From positions 1 to 64,000 of the forward strand of contig NZ_WBVS01000007.1 of the NCBI RefSeq assembly GCF_009193305.1: a stretch of 64,000 nt of DNA. Direction: 5' to 3'. Source of the DNA: Bifidobacterium cebidarum. GTDB lineage: Bacteria > Actinomycetota > Actinomycetes > Actinomycetales > Bifidobacteriaceae. Each line of letters opens with the position of its first letter. The stretch's first letter is position 1. Below, in pieces: positions 52,523-62,122 of this stretch. Position numbers and translations under genes: made by a program. A model generated the notes under the pieces. That model had not been told where the DNA came from and searched no databases. It saw only the letters and a list, made by a program, of their open reading frames with translations.

Positions 52523-53704
52523 TTAATCCAATACTCGTCGAATACGCGCTACAGCCTGATACAGCTCGGCGGTATGCTTCAGCAAACTGATGCGCACCCA
52601 GCCTTCCCCAACCTTGCCGAAACATGAGCCGGGCATCAGCGCGACGCCGGCATTATTGAGCAGCCAGTCGACAAAATCAGCTGAACCGCCATGCCCTTCC
52701 GGCACGCGAGCCCATGCAAACAATCCGCCATGCGATTCAGCTACTGCCAACCCACTGCCCTTGAGCCCGTCGCGCACCACTTCGTAACGATGCTGATACT
52801 GCGAGGCCAGCTCCCCTACCGTGGACTGATCGGAGTTCAACGCCACAGCACCAGCCTGTTGAATCACACTGGAGGCGAGTACTGCGGTCTGACGATGCAC
52901 CGCCTTGACCGCGGCCAACACATCGGCGTTGCCGGCAATGAACCCGCCGCGCCATCCGGCCACCATATACATCTTGGAAAACGATCCCAGCTCCACCGCC
53001 ACATCGAGTGCGCCCGGCGTCTCCAACAGACTCAGCGAGCGCGTTCCGTCAAACTCCAGCCCTGCGTAGGCGAAATCATTGAGCACTACGAAGCGGTATT
53101 GCTTGGCCAGGCGCACGGCGGTCGCATAGAGTTCCTCACTTGCGGCCACGCCGGTGGGATTGTTCGGGTAATTGAGTATGAGCAGCTTTGCGCGAGTCCA
53201 TAATGCCGGATCGACTGAACCTAAATCAGGTAGGAAACCATGGGACTCACTGGCGGGGATCGTTTCGAATTTGCCTCCAGCAACGGCTGTGGAACCTTCA
53301 TACTGCGGATAGTACGGGTCCACGGCCACGACGGTATCGCCAGGGTCGATGAGCGCCTGAATCACCGTCGCGATGCCAACCGACGAGCCGGATGTAGCGA
53401 GCAACTCGGTGGCAGGGCTCACCTCGACCCCGTGCTGGCGCGCATACCAACCGGCAATGGCGTCAAGATATTGTGGCAAACCGTCAAATGGCGGATAGCG
53501 GAATTCGGATGGATCGTGTGCAGCGGCGGCGAGCGCATCCTGCACAAACGCTGGCGGTTGCCCGTCGGGATTGCCTTTGCTCAAATCGATGATGTCTTGA
53601 CCATTGGCAATGGCGGCCGCCGCTCGTGCATCTGCTTCGGCAAAGGGATTGCCGGGAAGGTTGGCCGCTCGCTTGGAAATCAGTGCCGCGGTGTGCACTG
53701 GCAT
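52523..53704 (-). CDS. Class I/II PLP-dependent aminotransferase
   Basis: 393 residues. Fold type I aminotransferase with PLP-Lys in ELGSFSKMYMVAGWRGGF, the LNYPNNPTGV motif, and VVLNDFAYAGLEFDG; the substrate-carboxylate Arg is in GWVRISLL near the C-terminus. Relatives include aspartate, alanine and LL-diaminopimelate aminotransferases. N-terminus LSKGNPDGQPPAFVQDAL resembles the PatA/DapL-like group. It starts at 53704 with AGGGAGATGCATC upstream. Confidence 0.88.
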   Translation of the reverse strand: MPVHTAALISKRAANLPGNPFAEADARAAAAIANGQDIIDLSKGNPDGQPPAFVQDALAAAAHDPSEFRYPPFDGLPQYLDAIAGWYARQHGVEVSPATELLATSGSSVGIATVIQALIDPGDTVVAVDPYYPQYEGSTAVAGGKFETIPASESHGFLPDLGSVDPALWTRAKLLILNYPNNPTGVAASEELYATAVRLAKQYRFVVLNDFAYAGLEFDGTRSLSLLETPGALDVAVELGSFSKMYMVAGWRGGFIAGNADVLAAVKAVHRQTAVLASSVIQQAGAVALNSDQSTVGELASQYQHRYEVVRDGLKGSGLAVAESHGGLFAWARVPEGHGGSADFVDWLLNNAGVALMPGSCFGKVGEGWVRISLLKHTAELYQAVARIRRVLD

Positions 53705-53915
53705 GATGCATCTCCCTCGCCCATCGTCACGCGGGAAGCGTTGTCGATGAGCCTCCCGCAGTTCCCCTCAAACGTTGGCCCGACCGCGCTGAACAAATCG
53801 GCCGGTGATTGCTAAGGTACGGGAGCTTTGTCTCCAGTGCAACGGCGTGTCTATATGCAGTATTTATGGCAGGTTACAAACAGCAAAATTCGTGCGGCAT
53901 GGCAGAATGTGGGGT

Positions 53916-55211
53916 ATGACTGAGACTCATGTGAACACTGTTGCCAATTCTCCTGCCTCTGCTGCCAATAATCGTCCGCTCGGCACGCCGATGGGCAAGC
54001 ATCCCACCCGCGTGTTGTTCCTGGGATCCGGCGAGCTGGGCAAGGAAGTAACGATCGAGCTGATGCGTCTGGGCGCTTGGGTATGCGCCGCCGACTCTTA
54101 CGCAGGGGCCCCGGCACAGCAGGTGGCGCACGAGTATCGAGTGCTGGATATGGCGAACGCCGCCCAGCTGCAGGCACTGTTCGACGAAGTGGAGCCGGAC
54201 ATCATCGTGCCGGAGGTTGAGGCTATCGCCACCGATGTGTTGGCCGGGGCTGCAGCCGCCGGAGCTCAGGTGGTGCCGAGTGCCGAGATTGCCGCGATTT
54301 GCATGGATCGCGAGCGACTGCGTGTACTGGCTCATGAGGAATTGGGCCTGCCGACCACGCCGTACCGTTTTGCTGGTTCTCTGGAGGAGCTGCGCGCCGG
54401 CGCCGCCGAGGTGGGCTATCCGTGCGTGGTCAAGCCGGTGATGAGTTCGTCCGGTCACGGTCAGTCTGTGGTGCGTACGGCCGATGCGATTGATGCCGCT
54501 TGGATTGAAGCCCAGGAAGGCCGCCGAGCTGCGGATGAAGGCGATGTATCCCGCGTGATTGTGGAGGCTTTGGCTCCGTTGGAGCGCGAGTTGACGGTGC
54601 TGACGGTGAGCTCTTCGGCCGGTATTGTGACTTGCGCTCCGATCGGCCAGCGCCAAGAGTCCGGCGATTATCGCGAATCCTGGCAGCCGGCAACCGAGCC
54701 GAATGGTGAAGCCGAGCGTGCCCAGGAGATCGCACGCGCTGCGGTCGAGGGTTTGGTGGCCCGTGCTCAGAAGGCCGGCGAAACCGGCTGGGGCGTGTTC
54801 GGCGTGGAGCTCTTCGTGTTGACCGATGGCTCGATTTTGTTCAATGAGGTATCCCCCCGCCCGCACGACACGGGTATGGTGACCATGGCATCGCAGCGTT
54901 TGAGCGAGTTCGCTCTGCATGCGCGCGCAATCCTGGGCCTGCCGATCACGCCTGCGCACGTGGCATTGAGCCTGCCGAATGGTGCCGTTGCCGCCAGCCA
55001 TGCGATTGTGGTGGAAGGCGACGGCGAAGCCGAATTCACCAATGTGGCTGAGGCTTTGGCCGAGCCCGGCACTGACCTGCGCATCTTCGCCAAGCCGGAA
55101 GTGCATGGCCATCGCCGTATGGCCGTGGCACTGGCCATCGGCGGCGACGAGGCCGACGCGCGAGCCAAGGCAGAGCGTGTAGCCGACGCGCTGAAAATCG
55201 ACGTTCGATAA
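53916..55211 (+). CDS. purT: Formate-dependent phosphoribosylglycinamide formyltransferase
   Basis: 431 residues of the ATP-grasp family. PurT makes formyl-GAR from GAR, formate and ATP in de novo purine synthesis. The biotin-carboxylase-like N-domain has VLFLGSGELGKEVTIELMRLGAWVCAAD; ATP-grasp residues include VVKPVMSSSGHGQSVV and FGVELFVLTDGSILFNEVSPRPHDTGMVT. ATG 53916 (MTETHVN) is chosen by family length; only a weak GTGGGG precedes it, and the upstream frame from 53805 has no homology. Leads the pur cluster. Confidence 0.93.
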   Translation: MTETHVNTVANSPASAANNRPLGTPMGKHPTRVLFLGSGELGKEVTIELMRLGAWVCAADSYAGAPAQQVAHEYRVLDMANAAQLQALFDEVEPDIIVPEVEAIATDVLAGAAAAGAQVVPSAEIAAICMDRERLRVLAHEELGLPTTPYRFAGSLEELRAGAAEVGYPCVVKPVMSSSGHGQSVVRTADAIDAAWIEAQEGRRAADEGDVSRVIVEALAPLERELTVLTVSSSAGIVTCAPIGQRQESGDYRESWQPATEPNGEAERAQEIARAAVEGLVARAQKAGETGWGVFGVELFVLTDGSILFNEVSPRPHDTGMVTMASQRLSEFALHARAILGLPITPAHVALSLPNGAVAASHAIVVEGDGEAEFTNVAEALAEPGTDLRIFAKPEVHGHRRMAVALAIGGDEADARAKAERVADALKIDVR

Positions 55212-55288
55212 ACCCCGCGGGGTGTCAGCTATCGTTGATACCCTTTTACCGTTAGTTCACCCAGAATTCCACTCCTGAAAGGCGAGTT

Positions 55289-56038
55289 ATGGAGAAGCTG
55301 GAAAAGCTCTACGAGGGCAAGGCCAAGCAACTGTACGCAACCGACGATCCCGACATCCTGTGGGTCGAATACAAGAACACCGCCACCGCCGGCGACGGTG
55401 AGAAGAAAGAGGACTTCACCGGCAAGGGCCGTCTGAACAACCTCATCACCACCATCATCTTCGACCTGCTCAAGGCTCGCGGCATCGACAGCCACCTCGT
55501 CAAGCGCGTGAACGACACCGCTCAGCTGGTGCGCAAGATGGACATGTTCCCGCTGGAGATCGTGCTGCGCAACACCGCCGCCGGCCACTTCTGCTCCCGT
55601 CTGGGCGTTGAGGAAGGCCTGCCGCTCAAGGAGCCGGTGCTCGAGTACTTCCTGAAGAACGATGATTTGCATGATCCGTTCGTCAACGACGATGATCTGG
55701 TGGCTCTGGGCGTGTGCACCCGCCAGGACCTGGCCGAAATCGCTCCGCTGGCCCGCAAGATCAACGAGGCGCTGATTGACATCTTCGCCAAAATCGACGT
55801 CAAGCTCGTGGACTTCAAGATCGAAATGGGCCGTGCCTCCGATGGTACGCTGCTGCTGGCCGACGAGATCACCCCGGATTCCTGCCGCCTGTGGGATCAG
55901 CGCGATCACTCCGGCAAGGTCGAGCACCTGGACAAGGATCTGTTCCGCCGCGGTCTGGGCTCCATCATCCCGGCCTACGAGGAGATCGAAGGCCGTCTGG
56001 CCGAACTGGCCAAGTCCGAAGGCATCGAAGTCGCCTGA
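55289..56038 (+). CDS. purC: Phosphoribosylaminoimidazole-succinocarboxamide synthase
   Basis: 249 residues, complete SAICAR synthetase, joining CAIR and aspartate with ATP. Family signatures are [16 protein letters not shown], FEIxLRN-like [22 protein letters not shown], and [25 protein letters not shown] precedes the ATG. It lies between purT and purL; a hairpin behind it may reduce read-through into purL. Confidence 0.97.
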   Translation: MEKLEKLYEGKAKQLYATDDPDILWVEYKNTATAGDGEKKEDFTGKGRLNNLITTIIFDLLKARGIDSHLVKRVNDTAQLVRKMDMFPLEIVLRNTAAGHFCSRLGVEEGLPLKEPVLEYFLKNDDLHDPFVNDDDLVALGVCTRQDLAEIAPLARKINEALIDIFAKIDVKLVDFKIEMGRASDGTLLLADEITPDSCRLWDQRDHSGKVEHLDKDLFRRGLGSIIPAYEEIEGRLAELAKSEGIEVA

Positions 56039-56048
56039 TTCATTTCTT

Positions 56049-56086
56049 TTGGCTCCCCTCTGATGAAGGGAGCCAATTTGTCTTTT
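56049..56086 (+). terminator. Hairpin between purC and purL
   Basis: TTGGCTCCC (56049-56057) pairs with GGGAGCCAA (56068-56076), followed by TTTGTCTTTTT. It is likely a partial terminator, since purL with its own AGGAAAGGA site begins 25 bases further. Confidence 0.75.
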
Positions 56087-56110
56087 TACGATTGTTAGGA
56101 AAGGATTTCC

Positions 56111-59100
56111 ATGGTTTTCCGCGTTTATGTGGAAAAGAAGCCCGGCTTTGATGTCGAAGCGCAGCAGCTCGCCGGCGAACTGTGCACCATTCTGGGCGTC
56201 ACCGGCCTGACGGGCCTGCGCATCGTGAATCGTTACGATGCCGAGGGCATTTCCGAAGACCTGTTCAACCAGACCGTGCCCACCGTGTTCAGCGAACCTC
56301 AGGTGGACAATGTCTCCTACGACCTGCCCGACTTTGGCGATGCCAAGGTATTCGCCACCGAGTTCCTGCCCGGCCAGTTCGATCAACGCGCTGATTCCGC
56401 CGCCGAATGCATCCAGCTCATCTCCCAGGGCGAGCGTCCGACCGTGCGTTCCGCCAAGGTATACGCCCTCGAGGGCAATCTGACCGACGCGGACGTTGAG
56501 ACCATCAAGCACTACGTCATCAACCCGGTCGAGGCTCGTGAAGCCAGCCTGGAAACTAAGGAAACCCTGAAGACCCAGGTGCCGGTGCCCGGCAAGGTGG
56601 AGGTCATCAAGGGCTTTGATGAGATGGACGCCGAGGCCGGCCAGAAGTTCATCGACGAGCGCGGTCTCGCCATGGATCTCGCCGATCTGGAGTTCTGCCA
56701 GAAGTACTTCGCCGAGGAAGGCCGCGAGCCTACCATCACCGAAATCAAGGTAATCGACACCTACTGGTCCGACCACTGCCGCCACACCACGTTCGGCACC
56801 GAGCTGGACGAAGTGAACATCGATGACGCCGTGGTCAAGGCCGCATTCGACCGTTATCTCGAGATGCGCCACGAGCTCGGACGCGACGCCAAGCCGGTGT
56901 GCCTGATGGACATGGGCACCATCGGCGCCAAGTGGCTGAAGAAGAACGGCATTCTGACCGGTCTGGACGAGTCCGAGGAAATCAACGCCTGCACCGTCAA
57001 GGTCAAGGTTGATGTGAACGGCCACGACGAGGACTGGCTGTTCCTGTTCAAGAACGAGACCCACAACCACCCCACCGAAATCGAACCATTCGGTGGCGCC
57101 GCCACCTGCATCGGCGGCTGCATCCGCGATCCTCTGTCCGGCCGCTCCTACGTGTACCAGGCCATGCGTGTGACCGGTGCCGCCGACCCGACCGTGCCGG
57201 TCTCCCAGACTCTGGAAGGCAAGCTTCCGCAGCGCAAGCTCGTGACCACCGCTGCCGCCGGCTACAGCTCCTACGGCAACCAGATCGGTCTGGCCACCGG
57301 CCAGGTCGATGAGATCTACCACCCGGGTTACGTGGCCAAGCGTATGGAGGTTGGCGCTGTGGTCGCCGCCACTCCGGCCGATCATGTGCGCCGTGAGACT
57401 CCTGCTCCGGGCGACAAGATCATCCTTTTGGGTGGCCGCACCGGTCGTGACGGCATCGGCGGTGCCACCGGCGCATCCAAGGCCCACAATGTGGAGTCGC
57501 TGGAACTCGACGGCGCTGAGGTGCAGAAGGGCAACGCTCCTGTGGAGCGCAAGCTGCAGCGACTGTTCCGCCGCGGCGATGCCTGCCGTCTGATCAAGCG
57601 CTGCAACGATTTCGGCGCTGGCGGTGTTTCCGTGGCGGTCGGCGAGCTGGCTGACGGCCTGTACGTGGATCTGAACACCGTGCCGAAGAAGTACGAAGGC
57701 CTGGATGGCACCGAACTGGCCATTTCCGAATCCCAGGAGCGTATGGCCGTGGACGTGGCCGCTGAGGATGTGGACGAGTTCCTCGGCTACGCCCGCGAGG
57801 AGAACCTCGAGGCCACGGTGATCGCCACTGTGACCGAGGACCCGCGCATGGTGATGACCTGGAACGGCGACGAGATCGTGAACCTCTCCCGTGAGTTCCT
57901 AGCATCCAACGGTGCTTCCAAGCATCAGATCGTGCACGTCGAAGCCCAGCAGGCCTACGCCGTGCCGTCCGAGTGGACCACTGGTTCCCTCTCCGATCGC
58001 TTCCACGCGTTGGTGACCAACCTCAACGTGGCTTCCAACAAAGGCCTGTCCGAGCGCTTCGATTCCACTATCGGCGCTGGCACCGTGCTGATGCCGTTCG
58101 GCGGCGTCAAGCAGCTCACCCCGAACGAGGCCATGGTGGCCAAGTTCCCGGTGTTCGGCGAGACCACCACCGCTTCCGCGATGGCTTGGGGCTTCAACCC
58201 GTACATCATGGAGAAGAACCAGTTCACCGGCGCCTACCTGTCCGTGGTCGAGTCGCTGGCCAAGCTGGTGGCCGCAGGCTTCGAACATGAGAAGGCCTAC
58301 CTGAGCTTCCAGGAATACTTCGAGAAGCTGCGCGACGAGCCGGAACGCTGGGGCAAGCCGACCGCCGCCGTGCTTGGTGCCCTGATGGCCCAGGTCGATC
58401 TGGGCGCCGGCGCCATCGGCGGTAAGGATTCCATGTCCGGCTCCTTCGAGGATCTGGATGTGCCGCCGACCCTGATCTCCTTCGCCGTGGCCGTGGGCAA
58501 TATGAAGCGCGCCACCTCCCCTGAGTTCAAGGGCGCCGGCCACCGCATCGTGCGTATCGCACCGCGTTACCTGGCCGATGGCCTGACTCCGGATAAGGAT
58601 GCGCTGCTCGATGCCTTCGCACTGGTCGAGGAACTCACCGACTTCCACACCGCTCTGGCCGTGTCCACTCCGGGCTATGGCGGCACCGCCGAGGCTCTGT
58701 TCAAGATGACCGTGGGCAACGGCATCGGCGTGGAGCTGAACGATGGCATCACCGCCGACGATCTGTTCGCTCCGGCTTACGGCTCGTTCATTGTGGAGCT
58801 CAAGGACAACGAGAAGATCCCGGCCGTCTCCAACCTGGTTGAGGTGGGCGAAATCGGTGTGACCACCGAGGCCTACGCATTCAGCGCCGCCGGCGAAACC
58901 ATCGACTTGGCCGAACTGCAGAACGCTTGGGAAGGCGGCATCGAGTCCGTGTTCCCGTACCGTTCCAAGGGCGCCGAAAAGGGTCAGACGGTAGAGACCA
59001 TCGACTTCCACACCGAGGCCGCCGGCATGAAGAAGACCGTGTACACGGGTTCTGGCGTGGCCAAGCCGCGCGTCATCATCCCGGTGTTCCCGGGCAACAA

Positions 59101-59863
59101 CTGCGAGTATGATTCCGCAGCCGCCTTCGAGCGCGCCGGCGCCGAAGCGCACACGCTGGTGATCAACAACCTGACCCCGGCTGCCGTGGCCGAATCCACC
59201 GCCGCTCTGGTTGAGGAAATCAACAAGAGCCAGATCGTGATGATCCCCGGTGGCTTCTCCGGTGGCGACGAGCCGGATGGCTCCGCCAAGTTCATCACCG
59301 CGTTCTTCCGTGCTCCGGCCGTCACCGAAGCGGTGCGCGACCTGCTGAAGAACCGCGATGGCCTGATGCTCGGCATCTGCAACGGCTTCCAGGCGCTGAT
59401 CAAGCTGGGTCTGGTGCCGTTCGGCGATATCGTGCCGATGACCGCCGAATGCCCGACGCTGACGTTCAACACCATCGGCCGCCACCAGAGCCGCCTGGTG
59501 CGTACGCGCGTGGCCTCCAACCTGTCTCCATGGCTGTCCAAGACCTCTGTGGGTGACGTGCACACCGTGGCCATCTCCCACGGCGAAGGCCGTTTCGTGG
59601 CCTCCGACGAGGTGCTGGCTCAGCTCAAGGCCAACGGTCAGATCGCCACCCAGTACGTGAACGAGGCGGGCGTGCCCGGCATGGACCTCGATGTGAACCC
59701 GAACGGTTCCCTCCTGGCCATCGAGGGCATCACCAGCCCGGATGGTCGCGTGTTCGGCAAGATGGGTCACTCCGAGCGTTCCGGCAACGGCCTGTATGTG
59801 AACGTGCCCGGCGATAAGTACCAGCCGATCTTCGAGGCCGGCGTGGAATACTTCGCCGCCTGA
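56111..59863 (+). CDS. purL: Phosphoribosylformylglycinamidine synthase, single-chain
   Basis: 1250 residues fusing PurS-like, PurL and PurQ functions; converts FGAR plus glutamine and ATP to FGAM. The N-terminal PurS-like part is MVFRVYVEKKPGFDVEAQQLAGEL; AIRS-like cores include YWSDHCRHTTF, ETHNHPTEIEPFGGAATCIGGCIRD and GAIGGKDSMSGSF; the C-terminal glutaminase has PVFPGNNCEYDSA, the nucleophile Cys in LGICNGFQALIKLG and GHSERSGNGLY. The length and order match the single-chain form found in bifidobacteria and some Firmicutes. Confidence 0.97.
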   Translation: MVFRVYVEKKPGFDVEAQQLAGELCTILGVTGLTGLRIVNRYDAEGISEDLFNQTVPTVFSEPQVDNVSYDLPDFGDAKVFATEFLPGQFDQRADSAAECIQLISQGERPTVRSAKVYALEGNLTDADVETIKHYVINPVEAREASLETKETLKTQVPVPGKVEVIKGFDEMDAEAGQKFIDERGLAMDLADLEFCQKYFAEEGREPTITEIKVIDTYWSDHCRHTTFGTELDEVNIDDAVVKAAFDRYLEMRHELGRDAKPVCLMDMGTIGAKWLKKNGILTGLDESEEINACTVKVKVDVNGHDEDWLFLFKNETHNHPTEIEPFGGAATCIGGCIRDPLSGRSYVYQAMRVTGAADPTVPVSQTLEGKLPQRKLVTTAAAGYSSYGNQIGLATGQVDEIYHPGYVAKRMEVGAVVAATPADHVRRETPAPGDKIILLGGRTGRDGIGGATGASKAHNVESLELDGAEVQKGNAPVERKLQRLFRRGDACRLIKRCNDFGAGGVSVAVGELADGLYVDLNTVPKKYEGLDGTELAISESQERMAVDVAAEDVDEFLGYAREENLEATVIATVTEDPRMVMTWNGDEIVNLSREFLASNGASKHQIVHVEAQQAYAVPSEWTTGSLSDRFHALVTNLNVASNKGLSERFDSTIGAGTVLMPFGGVKQLTPNEAMVAKFPVFGETTTASAMAWGFNPYIMEKNQFTGAYLSVVESLAKLVAAGFEHEKAYLSFQEYFEKLRDEPERWGKPTAAVLGALMAQVDLGAGAIGGKDSMSGSFEDLDVPPTLISFAVAVGNMKRATSPEFKGAGHRIVRIAPRYLADGLTPDKDALLDAFALVEELTDFHTALAVSTPGYGGTAEALFKMTVGNGIGVELNDGITADDLFAPAYGSFIVELKDNEKIPAVSNLVEVGEIGVTTEAYAFSAAGETIDLAELQNAWEGGIESVFPYRSKGAEKGQTVETIDFHTEAAGMKKTVYTGSGVAKPRVIIPVFPGNNCEYDSAAAFERAGAEAHTLVINNLTPAAVAESTAALVEEINKSQIVMIPGGFSGGDEPDGSAKFITAFFRAPAVTEAVRDLLKNRDGLMLGICNGFQALIKLGLVPFGDIVPMTAECPTLTFNTIGRHQSRLVRTRVASNLSPWLSKTSVGDVHTVAISHGEGRFVASDEVLAQLKANGQIATQYVNEAGVPGMDLDVNPNGSLLAIEGITSPDGRVFGKMGHSERSGNGLYVNVPGDKYQPIFEAGVEYFAA

Positions 59864-59897
59864 GTTCCTGACTCACTAGGTATTGCCACATAATTCA

Positions 59898-59926
59898 AGG
59901 GAGGTCTTCGGGCCTCCCTTTTTTCG
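59898..59926 (+). terminator. Terminator of purL
   Basis: AAGGGAGG pairs with CCTCCCTT around TCTTCGGG, followed by TTTTTTC. Strong intrinsic terminator ending the pur transcript. Confidence 0.9.
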
Positions 59927-59977
59927 TGTGGTTGCGTAGTCCCGCAGTTATGCCTGTATCTTTCGTTCGGCCATAAG

Positions 59978-60550
59978 ATGGAAAACATGAATGCAGCAAC
60001 AGCCAGGCAGCTCACTCACGTAGAACATGAGTTCGGACCGGTATGGGATAGTCAATCGCGCATGCTGATTTTGGGTTCGATGCCGAGCCCGAAGTCCCGC
60101 GAAGCAGCGTTCTATTACATGCATCTGCGCAATCGGTTCTGGCCGGTCATGGAAGCGTTGTTCGCCGACCCCGCCAATTCACTTGACCATACCGGCGGCT
60201 CCCCTGAGTCACGTCGCGTCTTCGCTTTGCGCCACGGGATAGCGCTGTGGGACGTGATTGCTTCGTGCGATATCACCGGGGCCAGTGATGCCAGCATCCG
60301 CAACACGGTTCCCAATGATCTCACGCCGATTCTGCGCGGCGCACCAATATCGCATATCTTCACCACCGGCGCGAAAGCCGCACAGCTGTACCGCAAGTTC
60401 ATCGCGCCAGAACTAGCCGCAGCCGGATTCGATATCGACATGACACCATTACCATCCACCAGTCCAGCCAATGCTGCCAAGCATTTGTCTGACCTTATCG
60501 ACGATTACCGCAATGCCTTCCGCGCTGCAGGCATATCGGTGAACGCATAA
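59978..60550 (+). CDS. DNA-deoxyinosine glycosylase (UDG superfamily, HDG type)
   Basis: 190 residues. This UDG-fold family excises hypoxanthine arising from adenine deamination. Diagnostic segments are MLILGSMPSPKSREAAFYYMHLRNRFWPVM, GIALWDVIASCDITGASDASI and the C-terminal LPSTSPAN loop. The start at 59978 (MENMNA) has no strong ribosome site; ATG 59987 is an alternative. It sits alone behind the purine cluster, a sensible neighbour for a purine-damage repair enzyme. Confidence 0.85.
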   Translation: MENMNAATARQLTHVEHEFGPVWDSQSRMLILGSMPSPKSREAAFYYMHLRNRFWPVMEALFADPANSLDHTGGSPESRRVFALRHGIALWDVIASCDITGASDASIRNTVPNDLTPILRGAPISHIFTTGAKAAQLYRKFIAPELAAAGFDIDMTPLPSTSPANAAKHLSDLIDDYRNAFRAAGISVNA

Positions 60551-60676
60551 CTGATTCTGTAAGTACGCGTTTGTGTAGATTGCTGGCCGCAGCTCACGCA
60601 CATGCAGCTGGCCAAAGTTTGGCAAATAATCGCAAACCTCTGCTCACCGGAATAGCTCAGGAGTAGATTGGGCATC

Positions 60677-61942
60677 ATGGCTGACTCAAATGCGATGAAC
60701 AATGACGTGTATGCAACAGTACTTACTGGTGGATTTGGCAGTATCCGTGGCTCACATTGCCCAGGCATAGAAGCGTTGGAAGTGTTCACAGAGACGACCA
60801 ACACGGCCGCCGGAGCGAATGGTAATCTCTCAAGCAATTCCAGCACAATTACCTTGGCCAAGGCAGGTGTGCTCGCTGACGTGCCCTCCCCCACTTGGAT
60901 TGAGCGTGACGGCAATCTGCTTTATGCCGTGCTTGAAGATACCAACGAGGTTGCCGCGTTTCGTATCGAGCACACGAATGAGGCAAACCATAACGCCGTG
61001 GAGCCTCGCCTGATTGAGCTGTCTCGCGTGGCCGCTCAAGGTGAAAGTCCTACTCATGCAGCGGTTGCCGTCGATGATCGCGGCGCGAAGCATCTGATTG
61101 TGGCCAATTATGCGGATGGACATGTCTGCGTGTATCCCATCGCCGCCGATGGAGCGGTACACGATGCAGCACAGGTGCTGGCCGGAAAAGGCCGCGGTCC
61201 GCTGCCTGCCCAGGAAGGCCCGCACGCGCATTGGATTCTCCCGCTGCCGGACGGCCGTATACTTTCCACTGATTTAGGTGCCGATCGTATTTATGTGCAT
61301 CATTGGGACTCCGGCAAGCTGGTGCGCGATGGCGCGGTGCAGCTTGCACCCGGCACTGGCCCCCGCGATATGCATCTTCTGCCGGTAGTTGGCGGCACTG
61401 CGGCGCACAATTGGCGCGTGGCCGTAGTCGGTGAATGGGGCAACACGGTAACGCTGCTTGGACCTGTGGCAGACTCGAACAGCGCTGACGGCATCCATGC
61501 ACTGCAAACCGTGGAGCTCGGCGGCGATCCACTCGATCAAGCCGCATCGCTGGCTTTCGTGCCATGGAAGGCGCTACGAGCTGGAGATTCCGCCACAGAC
61601 ACGTCCGGTATTGCATACGTTGGTTTGCGCGGTTCCGAACGCATCATGGCACTGAGCTGGAACGGTGAGCAGTTGCAACGGATGGCCGCGACCAGCGAAC
61701 CCGGTTGGCAAGGTCATGGCATCGACTGCGGCGGCAGCCGACCACGCCATATTCTGCCAATCGGCAACCTGTTGCTCGTGGCCAACGAGGTATCCAACAA
61801 TGTGACGGCGTTCGTGCTTGCATCCAATGGCGAACCCACAGTAGCCGCCAATCTCCCGTCCGGCTCCCCCCACCGTGTTCACGCTGCTATAGCCATGGCA
61901 ATACGCCTCATCATCGTCGTGTTTCCGTGGACCGCAACATAA
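60677..61942 (+). CDS. Lactonase-family seven-bladed beta-propeller protein (Pgl/YbhE-like), C-terminus probably frameshifted
   Basis: About 420 residues of the 6-phosphogluconolactonase (YbhE) family: GGFGSIRGSHCPGIEALEVF, THAAVAVDDRGAKHLIVANYADGHVCVYPI, GPHAHWILPLPDGRILSTDLGADRIYVH and SRPRHILPIGNLLLVANEVSNNVTAFVL. Here bifidobacteria would not need an oxidative pentose route, so it may hydrolyse other lactones. At 61866-61871 lies a run of six C; with five C the protein would end SGSPTVFTLL at a TAG (61900-61902 region), the normal family end. As given, 18 unrelated residues follow. Start is ATG 60677 or TTG 60668 (closer to AGGAG). Confidence 0.78.
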   Translation: MADSNAMNNDVYATVLTGGFGSIRGSHCPGIEALEVFTETTNTAAGANGNLSSNSSTITLAKAGVLADVPSPTWIERDGNLLYAVLEDTNEVAAFRIEHTNEANHNAVEPRLIELSRVAAQGESPTHAAVAVDDRGAKHLIVANYADGHVCVYPIAADGAVHDAAQVLAGKGRGPLPAQEGPHAHWILPLPDGRILSTDLGADRIYVHHWDSGKLVRDGAVQLAPGTGPRDMHLLPVVGGTAAHNWRVAVVGEWGNTVTLLGPVADSNSADGIHALQTVELGGDPLDQAASLAFVPWKALRAGDSATDTSGIAYVGLRGSERIMALSWNGEQLQRMAATSEPGWQGHGIDCGGSRPRHILPIGNLLLVANEVSNNVTAFVLASNGEPTVAANLPSGSPHRVHAAIAMAIRLIIVVFPWTAT

Positions 61943-62011
61943 TTCCGGAAACGCGACACGGCAGCGCCGCACGATTTGCGTTCAAGTATGGTTGAGGCGC
62001 TTTACTAAGAA

Positions 62012-62025
62012 TTGTTAGCGCTCAC
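62012..62025. promoter_or_regulatory. Candidate LacI-type operator before the aldo-keto reductase gene
   Basis: TTGTTAGCGCTCACGG shows the CG-centred half-site GAGCGCTAAC, similar to GTGAGCGCTCAC at 32685 upstream of the xyloside operon. It lies about 100 bases upstream of the aldo-keto reductase start. Single motif match. Confidence 0.45.
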
Positions 62026-62122
62026 GGACATACCGTGATGTTATCGATAAACAGCTTGTGTGTTACGGAAACCATGCACGGTGTCCCCGCGGCGCACGAC
62101 ATGCGAACACGAAGGAGCAACA

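Noticed and set aside
55229-57487. 752-codon minus-strand open frame opposite purC/purL
   Set aside because: Shadow of biased GC-rich codons in purC and purL; low-complexity translation with no family motifs, and the plus-strand genes are certain.
57899-59770. 623-codon minus-strand open frame opposite purL
   Set aside because: Same GC-codon shadow effect; no ribosome site or recognisable domain.
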